Source: a virus. Taken from it: a stretch of DNA of 64,000 nucleotides. The notes under the pieces were generated by a model. That model made no database searches. It had not been told where the DNA came from and was given only the letters and a program-made list of their open reading frames with translations. This document shows, piece after piece, positions 17,901-26,400 of this stretch (the stretch's first letter is position 1; each line of letters begins with the position of its first letter). Location: positions 62,001-126,000 of IMG/VR virus record IMGVR_UViG_3300017917_003822; one strand, 5' to 3'. The position numbers and the translations under genes were made by a program.

Positions 17901-19917
17901 CCTTTGGGACAATGTTGATAGAGGATGGGATTCATATAACGGAATCTGGGAATATCCAGCTGAGGGTGAAACCATTGAGATTGTTGAAAAATCAATACCT
18001 AGCGAAATCCTAGACTTTGCTACATACGGAAATAAATCGGAGGAGGGACAGAGTCTCTTTGTAAAATCTCCGACTGATCCGATTGGAGCTACTGGAGAAT
18101 TCTCTTTTACCCAATCAATTACTCAAATTTCTGAAGTTTATTCACTGGAAATATTTCCTGGACAATATGGATATGTTAATATCTCCACCGCATCACCTCA
18201 TGGTCTTGTTGATGGTGATGAGGTAACTATATCGGGATCAATTCCTCAACTTAATGGAAGATGGGTTGTTGGTGTTACTGGATCACTTACGACATTTAAA
18301 ATTCCGACTGCTTTTGATCTTTCCTGGAGTGGGATAAATTTAGAAACCTCACCAGTTAACCGATACGTTGCGGATCCTTTAATCTATCCAAATCAAAGGT
18401 TTACTGGAGCTGGTAACGTAACTGTTTTTGTTGGAGGAAGACCGATAGGAACAGCGGAAACTGGTGATACACTTTATAACACAGCTAACGCTATAACATC
18501 GGCTATAAATTCATTACAAACTTATCCTGATTATTTTGCTTCTTGCTTAGATCCTTCATCAGATCCAGTGAAGATATTAATTTCTGCACCTGATGATCTT
18601 GGTTCCGATCAAAATGGGGTTTCTTTTGATGTTGAAGTTTCAGGATCACTAAGTTTAGTTTCTTTATCTCCGTCCTTAACTGGTGGAGTTAGTCCAACCG
18701 AAACATATGTTTACTGGTCGGAGAATGATCCCGTACAACCTAACGAGAATCTTAAATACTGGGGAACGAAGAGACTCAACTGGGAGGTTTTCACAGATAG
18801 CACATGGGAAGATGCTTATGCACATAGCTGGTTTGATTTCGAATTTAACAACGATTGGCTGGGTGGATATGAGCTTCATACTATATTACCTGGTGATTAT
18901 GTTAAGATTAGCACCGCTAATTCGACATATCCATTTCCCGTTGGCGTAACTTTTTCAAGCGGACTGAGTGGTTTAACGTTACAGGAAGTTGCTGACCAGC
19001 TTAATAACTCCAATGAGCCACATATCACTAATTTTTATTATCGACCAATGCCTAGTGAATCGGGTTCTTTGAGTGCTATAGCTGCTCCAATAAACTTGGA
19101 TATAACTAATAATTTCCTGATTAATAGTAACTTCCAACCACCTCCATCATTAAATGGTGGAAGTCAGTTATTGATTGCCCAATTTGGATATACTGGAGGT
19201 ACACCTATTACAACAACAACATCGACGTCGACAACAACAACATCGACAACAACAACATCGACAACATCGACAACAACAACGACCACTATAGCTCCAACAA
19301 CGACGTCAACAACATCGACAACAACTATAGCTCCGACAACGACAACAACAACTGTCGATCCTTGTTTACTTGCAGGTACAGCTAGTATGGTTTATCCTAC
19401 TACAACGACAACAACATCGACATCGACAACAACGACAACAACAACGCCTATAATACTTTGTCAATGTTACACTCTGACTTGTACCCCTGATCCATTCCCT
19501 GCTCCGTACGTCGGATCTACCACTTTCCAATATGTTGACTGTTCCGGTGATACTCAAACAGTTTTCGTTAATGATGGATCACCAATAGACGTATGTGCTC
19601 AGGAAAATAGTGTCATAAGAATCGGAGGGGATCCTGGAACCATTGACATAAGCCCGTTTGATTGTTGCGATACCTCTCTTTACTTAGCATACAGATCGGT
19701 CTCGTCGGATCCGTCTGATGCTTGTGGTTTTATAACCAGCGAAGTATGCTATGTACAAGGATCTTATACCAGGGTATTTAATGATGCCGGAGGAACTTCA
19801 CCGTTCGTAGGAGGGAATGCATATTGGAAAGTCTCCAGAGCAATTGATTCGTATAGTGTCAGTATGCTAATAGACAACTTTGGATATCCGGTAGGTCTGT
19901 CATCACTTTGTTTTTAA
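14998..19917 (+). CDS. Giant baseplate wedge/fibre protein with poly-Thr linkers
   Basis: A 1639-residue protein placed where T4-like phages carry gp7 (wedge initiator, about 1030 residues). Residues about 300-560 contain DERFKVLLENLGRAFY, EIFPYIGSYKGLINALKFF and LKERLKRDYLPLNARI, the type of helical region found in large wedge or tail-protein-I-like proteins. Residues about 600-1400 are strand-rich with Ig/PKD-like segments (ITVLPAKLSDLGN; FEFRGPIASFYRLAHFLP). Residues 1405-1483 are long runs of Thr with Ser, interrupted by IAP and a short Cys-containing piece. A Cys-rich C-terminal domain follows (CQCYTLTCTPDPF, FDCCDTSLY). The Thr tracts look like mucin-type stalks. The gp7-like call comes from position and size only. 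A short GATGSTGSPRW stretch near residue 190 resembles the collagen-to-W junction of the later fibre genes. Confidence 0.5.
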   Translation: MANIKLNFFGKDGNPLNFDYIGPTGPTPLDSKFTYITSPSGVSSNGDIIFNFGTSTFIWELYPRDLNNFDLTAWYNEVKDFISKGANVYVNGEVAGQQNFKFKIQSVAKNPSGDFIINGQSDNYEGQNIISPNNQIYFTTTYENRPGGYFKGNIYFDPVSAGLYENEQIFVVQEFETASGYQYGLPHTGATGSTGSPRWRTRWYNDNYGETDVTDIIFTYAIEDQLEGGDGEPLIVNYPNMVLPVDINSGDYYQNGFIHTNLVNSEALAINVALNASEDAENIYERKLIVEDITTGTPEKIIEIDFYGQIIGEDERFKVLLENLGRAFYKSDSVILRDHDPDEPSPNFLEINEKRKELLVTGEEIFPYIGSYKGLINALKFFGYQDLRIKEYWLNLNYKNLKLESPVQQNQSFLNAIKSQQSKGYSLSYQIGDILDNENSGKYRLTQTYGPDKNGNYVLNVTSEDSLIPSRTYKKTALFGLYYDLNKVTDDTDAFGYPVVNDAFKFTQEEVLIKIFALKERLKRDYLPLNARIIDITGEGVYFTIYNTKSWTDVMERSDINSGFYFDFAPNPDFGFLEDLRNFSTRPLPSGIQTPSLYSNSYQTEVNFIGGTGSAIGFNGNFPGGMTGPNPTIFVNSGNTYQFNVVDSGNFGYDFYLTTDPLLTQIDPLGVMNNGATGGNSITWYVNPEQTSPVYYYSSNNPSLLNGVITVLPAKLSDLGNIVDPLSNQQIYTKEQNDSMMAAIENFYELKQNGKILELGDDDFDPTAYIDPVTGSQYQLPLGMPVILELVLDVWEWNELNINWNALTIPTYKVGDVVQVRQLDNFFYGVFGTVTSASYSTGEYTVLLDPPYNVPQNFAEADLLSSIQTYNLLTWENIDFSNSVEIEWIVNKTTTQSGSPYNFEFRGPIASFYRLAHFLPYTGEYKVICNIYDAFNAKTTVIKDRVIRVEPKTIDIDSWTRYREAERYLWDNVDRGWDSYNGIWEYPAEGETIEIVEKSIPSEILDFATYGNKSEEGQSLFVKSPTDPIGATGEFSFTQSITQISEVYSLEIFPGQYGYVNISTASPHGLVDGDEVTISGSIPQLNGRWVVGVTGSLTTFKIPTAFDLSWSGINLETSPVNRYVADPLIYPNQRFTGAGNVTVFVGGRPIGTAETGDTLYNTANAITSAINSLQTYPDYFASCLDPSSDPVKILISAPDDLGSDQNGVSFDVEVSGSLSLVSLSPSLTGGVSPTETYVYWSENDPVQPNENLKYWGTKRLNWEVFTDSTWEDAYAHSWFDFEFNNDWLGGYELHTILPGDYVKISTANSTYPFPVGVTFSSGLSGLTLQEVADQLNNSNEPHITNFYYRPMPSESGSLSAIAAPINLDITNNFLINSNFQPPPSLNGGSQLLIAQFGYTGGTPITTTTSTSTTTTSTTTTSTTSTTTTTTIAPTTTSTTSTTTIAPTTTTTTVDPCLLAGTASMVYPTTTTTTSTSTTTTTTTPIILCQCYTLTCTPDPFPAPYVGSTTFQYVDCSGDTQTVFVNDGSPIDVCAQENSVIRIGGDPGTIDISPFDCCDTSLYLAYRSVSSDPSDACGFITSEVCYVQGSYTRVFNDAGGTSPFVGGNAYWKVSRAIDSYSVSMLIDNFGYPVGLSSLCF
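19210..19446 (+). repeat. Threonine-codon repeat (poly-Thr stalk)
   Basis: Runs of ACA/ACG/ACC Thr codons broken by TCG Ser codons, in two blocks separated by a 14-codon non-repetitive piece encoding VDPCLLAGTASMVY. Related blocks share ACAACAACATCGAC-type units. The tract encodes about 65 Thr/Ser residues and is prone to replication slippage in multiples of three. Confidence 0.9.
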
Positions 19918-19960
19918 ATGGAATGAATATATAAAAATAGTAATATAAAAGAACAATATA

Positions 19961-20575
19961 ATGGCATCAGCACTCATAACATTAACAACCGCAGGGACTG
20001 GAACTGGACCATTCGACCTTTATTCTAATATTGGTGGATATGCTTCACCCTTCGAATCTGGGGTTGATAAATCATCTCTTGTTTCTGGGTACGTTTCAAA
20101 TTTGGTTCCAAATGGAACAACTGTAATTAGAGTCCAGTCAACAAGTTTACAGTGCACAAATTATGTTGATATCTCGGTAACTGGTATAACCACAACCACA
20201 ACCACCACAACCACAACGGCAGCTCCCACAAATTCAAGCCTAAAAAATAATAGCGGCACATCAATAAGTGGAACTTTTGTTTTTTCCGTTAAAATAGGAT
20301 CTGGTAGTTTTAGTACTTTCTTTTCAGTGTCTACGACAATTGCACCCGGGGCTACTTATAACTTTTTCCAGTCATATTATCCAGGTTCATTCCAAACTAC
20401 CGGTAACACGTTCAGAGTCCAAGTTTTCTCATCTAGTGGAATAACTTCTTCGAATTATATACAGATGTTTGCTGGATCTACTAGTAATATAGGATTCTTT
20501 AGTGGAACGAATCCTGCTACAGCTGAAACTTTTTCTTCTGGTAACCAATTTGCAATTAACATACAATATTATTAA
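19961..20575 (+). CDS. Small poly-Thr display protein
   Basis: A 204-residue protein. The first 75 residues form a strand-rich domain ending in CTNYVDISVTGI, then ten consecutive Thr (codons at 20189-20218) and AAP, then a second beta domain (FVFSVKIGSGSFSTFFSVST). The Thr-to-AP junction resembles the T...IAP linkers of the preceding 1639-residue protein, so the two probably share an origin and perhaps a modification. No signal peptide. A 43-base AT-rich gap with GAATATATAA precedes it, a near match to the putative late promoter. The function is unknown; a decoration or fibre-tip protein is likely. Confidence 0.5.
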   Translation: MASALITLTTAGTGTGPFDLYSNIGGYASPFESGVDKSSLVSGYVSNLVPNGTTVIRVQSTSLQCTNYVDISVTGITTTTTTTTTTAAPTNSSLKNNSGTSISGTFVFSVKIGSGSFSTFFSVSTTIAPGATYNFFQSYYPGSFQTTGNTFRVQVFSSSGITSSNYIQMFAGSTSNIGFFSGTNPATAETFSSGNQFAINIQYY

Positions 20576-20628
20576 TAAACGAAACAGTTACCTTATTTCG
20601 ACTATAATTAATATCTAAAAGAGATATT

Positions 20629-21594
20629 ATGATAAACAAAAAAATGACATTTATCTGTGCACAACCAGACGTGCCTTATTTTCATTGGCAGGTGGAGGTT
20701 CTGATTCATAACTTCATGAAAAATGGGATAAATCCCAACTGGATTGAGATTCTATTTGCTTATGATGAGACTATATCAAATGAAGGTTTATCGTTGGCTA
20801 GAAAATATCCTTTTGTTAGGTTTTTTTTCTATAAAAAAACTCCATGTGATAATTATGGGTATATCCCAATTCTGAGACCAGATATTTTGGAACAACATTT
20901 TATTAAATATCCCCAACTTTCGAGTGAGTTTATTTTCTATCACGACTCGGATATAATCTTCAGAGAACTCCCGGATTTTAATTCATTGCTTAATGATGAT
21001 ATTTGGTATCTTAGTGATACGGTTTCTTATATTGGCTCAGAGTACATAAAAAGTAAATCCGATAAGATTTTAACGGACATGTGCAACATCGCTGGAATAT
21101 CTAGAGATTTAGTTGAGCAGAATAACAAAAACTCGGGAGGAGCTCAGTATCTTATGAAGAATATAGATCATCTTTTTTGGAGAGATGTAAAATTCGTTTC
21201 TCTTGATCTTTATAAATATATGCTTGATGCCGAAATCGAGGAGAGAAAAACACTAACTGAAGATCAGTTAAAAACATACAACCCGATCCAGAAATGGTGC
21301 GCAGATATGTGGGGGGTTTTGTGGTGTGGTCTAAAAAGAGGAAACGAGATCAGATTATCTGATGAACTTGGATTTAGTTGGGGAAGTAGCTGGGGTACAC
21401 ATGAGTGGCAAAAGCATAAAATAATGCATAATGCTGGTGTTTCGGACAACTGTAACGGGAAATGTTTTCATAAGGCGGAGTTTATGAATAAATCCCCCTG
21501 GGATCATGATTTTTCTACAATAGATCCGAATAGTAACAGCTACAACTACATTCAGGCTATTTTATATGCTAAAGAAATGAGATCAAAGCTCTAG
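20629..21594 (+). CDS. Glycosyltransferase, GT-A type with DxD motif
   Basis: A 321-residue enzyme-like protein inside the tail gene block. The first 50 residues are alternating strand/helix (TFICAQPDVPYFHWQVEVL; WIEILFAY). FIFYHDSDIIF at 101-111 gives the DxD motif (Asp-106, Asp-108) that holds metal and nucleotide sugar in GT-A enzymes. NSGGAQYLMKNID at 168-180 matches the acceptor-side G-G-x-Q region, and KIMHNAGVS at 264-272 the late His often found as a metal ligand. The overall pattern resembles hydroxyproline-arabinosyltransferase-like and GT8-like enzymes. It follows the two poly-Thr genes and precedes large display proteins, so virion protein glycosylation is a reasonable inference. 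The donor sugar cannot be read from the sequence. A second in-frame ATG lies five codons into the gene. Confidence 0.65.
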   Translation: MINKKMTFICAQPDVPYFHWQVEVLIHNFMKNGINPNWIEILFAYDETISNEGLSLARKYPFVRFFFYKKTPCDNYGYIPILRPDILEQHFIKYPQLSSEFIFYHDSDIIFRELPDFNSLLNDDIWYLSDTVSYIGSEYIKSKSDKILTDMCNIAGISRDLVEQNNKNSGGAQYLMKNIDHLFWRDVKFVSLDLYKYMLDAEIEERKTLTEDQLKTYNPIQKWCADMWGVLWCGLKRGNEIRLSDELGFSWGSSWGTHEWQKHKIMHNAGVSDNCNGKCFHKAEFMNKSPWDHDFSTIDPNSNSYNYIQAILYAKEMRSKL

Positions 21595-21615
21595 TTTCAA
21601 GCGCTGATTATTAGT

Positions 21616-21624
21616 GATATATAG
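21616..21624 (+). promoter_or_regulatory. Candidate late promoter, GATATATAG
   Basis: GATATATAG in the 52-base gap after the glycosyltransferase gene, ending 22 bases before the next start codon. It is identical to the copies at 8867, 56738 and 61595 over nine bases. Confidence 0.5.
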
Positions 21625-21646
21625 TGCAAGCAATCATTAATATAAA

Positions 21647-23455
21647 ATGGCAGATATTCAGATAGGTGTAAATCAAGGCGACACCGTTTATTATTTCGAT
21701 CAGAGCGTTGGTTCTGTGGTTTCTAGAGATTGGTTTTTTCCTGGCGGAACTCCAACCGGTGCATCTTCTTTCGGACCAGCGATCCAATATAATAGCGTTA
21801 ATTCAGTCGGATATAATGCTTCTCTGCTTGTTACAGATGCCGCTGGAGTAACTGCTGGAATAACTAAACCTAATATCATCGTCGTTTTTCCGGAGTCCCC
21901 TAATCCGTCCATCTCAGTAACACCTTCTACACTTACCATGGGTATTAATGTAAATTATAGCGTGGTTGGATCGACAGGAACGGGGTTTGTTTCGTATTCT
22001 TGGAATATCCCAGGTCTCGGAGCAACATCGGGACCTTTGCTCTCTTCGGTTTTACAACAGTATAATGATTGGTTTACTCTAACTGGTACATATAGCGGCT
22101 TACCTGGAGCTTCCTATGTTGCCCCAGTTACATTAACAGTTACAACCACTGTGGGAAACACATTTAACGTTAATACAAACGCAACATATTTTAAATATGG
22201 TCCGATTGAGGAGATAAATTATAACGACTCATCATTTCCTTATGGTGTCAGCGGACCCTATTATCTACCAACGTTGATTGGTCCCAATTCTGGAACAATT
22301 GGCCTCGGAGGAAGCAATCCTGTTATAAAAATAGATCAGAGTTATGGTGCTACAGCTTGGAATAATTCTTATTTTCATTCAACAACAGAGAATTGTTACT
22401 TTTGGCCAAATAACGAGGATTTAAATTCGAGTGGATATCTTACTGGCACATTTACCCCGATACAATTTAAGACTATATTTTCAGGTACTGTTCTAAGTTT
22501 AGCTGGGGCTTCTTACACCTCAGATCCTGCTATAAATTCTGGTAATTATATAAAACCTGGATTTATTAGCACCAATTTGAATGACACCTTTTATATAACA
22601 GATTATCCTGCTGGAGGAATCTTAAACCAAGCAACCACTGGAGGTAGAGATTGGAGCGATGATGCTATACGATCCTATTTATCTAACACATACTACCTTT
22701 CTAACTCATCAAAATATATAGAAAATTCTGGATTTGTTTCAAAAGATGTTCCTAGATCAGATTTGGCAACGGTTGCTGACTATCTGAATGGTGGGTATAA
22801 TTTAAACGGCGGATACGGAACAAATAGTCATGGACCCTGTATACCAACTTCATATTTTTTTGAAACTGTTAAATCCGCACCAGGTTTAACTGTGGATGCA
22901 ACAGTAACGGTTCTTTGTGAAAATTCTGGGTCTAATTACTCCTATAATGTTGTTTTATCTTCACCTGGAGGTACCGGTAACAGTCCAGATAAATATCTAA
23001 CGACAGTACAAAGCAACTCTAACGGGAAGGGAATAGCTCAGATCCTTAATGAAGCAACAGCTCTAATTGGTTCGACTAATAAGCTTTCTGATTTCATTAT
23101 TTTCGAAGCTGCTAAAGAATATTGCTGTTATCAGGGTGGTGGAGATTCCTCAAATCCTCAATATGATGCACAGAGCTTCAACGGTCTACGTATATCAGTA
23201 ACCAATCCGATAGTTTCAAATACTGGAACATCTCTAGATTCTGGTGGAAGTATAACTGGGTTGAGTCTAACCTGGGGTCCTAACTGGATATCATCAATAC
23301 AGGGTAGTGGATTCTTCCTGTTTGATGTAAAATTAGCTAGTAGCCCAGGATCTTCGACAACGATGATATCCTGGTTGGGAGTAAAGGAAACTATGCGGAT
23401 AGATTACAATGATCCGACCAGATATTTTAGAGGGTGGAAAATTGGTGGAATATAA
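21647..23455 (+). CDS. Large virion display protein with PKD/Ig-like start
   Basis: A 602-residue strand-rich protein. The first about 170 residues look like two PKD/Ig-type domains: DTVYYFDQSVGSVVSRDWFFPGG with its W-x-F-P-G-G core, then VTPSTLTMGINVNYSVVG and FVSYSWNIPGLG. The rest is rich in Gly, Ser, Asn and Tyr (AYSNTYYLSNSS-like composition) without recognisable enzymatic motifs. PKD-like domains are common in surface proteins of Bacteroidota and in phage fibres that bind sugars. It has its own upstream GATATATA motif and is followed after 27 bases by a 1358-residue protein of similar composition. It is probably a fibre or baseplate decoration. Confidence 0.5.
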   Translation: MADIQIGVNQGDTVYYFDQSVGSVVSRDWFFPGGTPTGASSFGPAIQYNSVNSVGYNASLLVTDAAGVTAGITKPNIIVVFPESPNPSISVTPSTLTMGINVNYSVVGSTGTGFVSYSWNIPGLGATSGPLLSSVLQQYNDWFTLTGTYSGLPGASYVAPVTLTVTTTVGNTFNVNTNATYFKYGPIEEINYNDSSFPYGVSGPYYLPTLIGPNSGTIGLGGSNPVIKIDQSYGATAWNNSYFHSTTENCYFWPNNEDLNSSGYLTGTFTPIQFKTIFSGTVLSLAGASYTSDPAINSGNYIKPGFISTNLNDTFYITDYPAGGILNQATTGGRDWSDDAIRSYLSNTYYLSNSSKYIENSGFVSKDVPRSDLATVADYLNGGYNLNGGYGTNSHGPCIPTSYFFETVKSAPGLTVDATVTVLCENSGSNYSYNVVLSSPGGTGNSPDKYLTTVQSNSNGKGIAQILNEATALIGSTNKLSDFIIFEAAKEYCCYQGGGDSSNPQYDAQSFNGLRISVTNPIVSNTGTSLDSGGSITGLSLTWGPNWISSIQGSGFFLFDVKLASSPGSSTTMISWLGVKETMRIDYNDPTRYFRGWKIGGI

Positions 23456-23482
23456 TATAAAAACAAGAAAAATTGATCTAAG

Positions 23483-26400
23483 ATGGCAAACACTTATTTA
23501 ATAATGAATCAGATAGACACCGACCACGAGTTCTTTGTTTGGGGTTCTGGTCAGGACTTAAGAAGATTCAATGGAAGTGGATGGGATTATTATAATTATC
23601 AGAATTCTGCTGTTCCTAGTGGAGCACCATATTTTTTGGATACCCGATGTATTTCAATCGATCCGGAGGATAAAGTTTGGGTTGGATGTGCTCAAGGACC
23701 AACAGCTGGATTAAATGAGGTTGCCGTTTTTTATATTGATAGCGACGATGTTTCGGTTGGTGAGAGCTGGAATTTTTCTGATCTTGGGGTCTTTGATGTT
23801 CCTCAGGAAATCTCACATGTTTATGCTTGTCCGTTTGGTGATGATATACTGGCATTCTCTACCCCATTAAATGGATTTGGTGGAACTGGTGCAACTTCAT
23901 CGTACACCGAATTTAAGGGGGTTACTGGTGGTAGGTTATTTTATTATCTTATTGAAACTGATCAATGGAAAGAAACAGCTCCTGGCTACACCTGGCCTCA
24001 CATATATGACATAAAAGCTAAAGGATATGAAGGGAAGGATTATTTCTATTATGTTGCTACAGATGAAGGATTACTCACAATACCACAAGGAACTCTTGAT
24101 ACGATAGATCTAAATGGTGTTAAAATATTAAAGCAGGCTCGTTTCTATAATACAAAAACCAGCGGTATATTATCTGATAGAGTTTTGTCATTAGATCTTG
24201 ATGAGGATGGTAATTTATGGATAGGTACTGACAAGGGCCTCTCATTTTTTAATGGTGTAGAATTTTGGAATTATCCAACATCATCCGGACCAATAACCAA
24301 AGTTAAATCTAGACCTAATGGACATGTTTTCTATGCATCAGGAGACGGTGAGTTATACCAGGGAACTGGACTTTGGCATTTTAATGGGGTCAATCACACC
24401 CAATATACATCATCAAATTCCAATTTAAATAATAATAATGTTTTAGATATAAAACTGGTTGAACACAACATAACTCAGAGTGGACTTACTGTTTATGAAA
24501 ATGGATTATGGGTTCTGTGTTATAATGACTTGGTTTCTTTTAATTATGATCAACCTCACGTTTACGGTTCTTCCAAATATGAGGGTGCTACAGGTTGGAA
24601 TTTCACATATTTCTCAGCTACGGGTGCAACCAGTGCACCTCTTCCGAAGGTTGACAAATACACTTGGAAATATCCTGAATGGAGAGTTTATCAGGACGAC
24701 TATTTACAGTATAAATTTCCTGGATTAGATCCGCGAAACCTTTTTCTCACAACAAAACTTTCTGATATAGCAAATGGGGAAGCTGGAAATCAACCATACT
24801 GGGATAATTGGCCAATTCCATCCTATGATGATGGGATTTCCATACAGAGTATATCATCACCAAAATGGGTTAGTGAAATAACAATTACGCAGAATCAAAC
24901 AAACCCAACCTATTTCGGGTTTATTGAAATAACCTCATCCACCTCCATCAGAACTGCACTTGGATTAAAGTATTATATTGGTGGTTACATTAAGGGAAAT
25001 GTTACTGTTAATTTTGGTAATTATAATAATAATGATGCTGCTACATTAATTAACATCAATCCAACCATAGGTGGATCAGTTACTAGCACCTCTGTTTCAG
25101 GATTATCTTCGCTAGATTTCGGTGAAATGGGATTTGTTGTTTCCTATAATGAAGCAGGAAATGTCGATTCAATTCTACCTTTTAGAGGTTATCAGACAAG
25201 GGTTCAGGATCTAGCCGCTTCGGAGGATGGTGAATATTTGGTTGCTTCGGGTATCTTTGATAGATTCATAGAAAATGGACCATATGTTTGGGATTCACTG
25301 GAAAGTGAAAATTACACATATCGAACCGGTCCAACTGGTGCACCTGCGGGGGTTACTACAAATAATGTTAATGGTTTAACCAGTGGTGCATATTCTTGGA
25401 TATACGGATCAACAGGATCAGCAATAATAAACACTAAATGGACTTATCTTCCGGGTAATCTTGGACAATCAAGCGGAAATGTCGATTTTGGTTTCGATTC
25501 AGCCTCAACCTGGGAGGAATTGAATGCAGTTTATCTAAATTATAATGATACCTTTTCAGTTTCACAGACACTCAATAATATAGTTTCATCAAACTCCATT
25601 AGCTTGAGTAGCGGAGCATCGTCGGTTCTATATCGTGTTGATTATATAGAGAATTTACCTAATGCGCCAAAAGGTGTTAAGTTGGGTGTAAGCTATAGTT
25701 ATCAATATCCTGGTTCTACTGGTGCATTTTCTTTTTCGAATGGAAATTCAATAGATGTTATTGTTTATGATTCGTCTAATAGCACATATCCCCTGGTGAG
25801 AGAAGTTTCTAGCGTTACTAATTATTGGGACAACTTTGACATTGATACCAAGTCAGTTTTCGTTGCTAAAATTGGAAGGGATTTAGGTAACACGATATCC
25901 TTTACTGATTTAGGTCTAACTGGAGGTTTTTCTTATGATGTTGCTAAATCATATAGAGGACTAGCTTTTAGACATTTTCCTAGTAAATATGAGCTTGATT
26001 CTAATTATCCTAATTATAAATCAACCAAGCTGGACGTAACTAGATATTCAATAAATCTTTCGCTGGAATCCAATCCGACTTTTTCTCTTTTGTCGAATAC
26101 AGCGGATCTCTCAACTTTAAAGAATAAATGGAATAGAACGAATGACTATTTTTCTACATCCGATGAAATATTGGGAAGCACACAGGAAATATCACAGAAT
26201 TGGAACTATGATTCAGTGTTGGGGTACATCAGAATGTCTTCGGAGGATTTGGCTTTATTCTCAACTAAAACATCCGAGAGCATCTATCCGGGGGTTGGAT
26301 CGACCGGTTCGAATAGAATGATATCTGATATAAAATCACTTACAAATAACAACACCTCACTAATAACGGGAGTTTCTGATCAGAATTTTAATTTTGGTGG

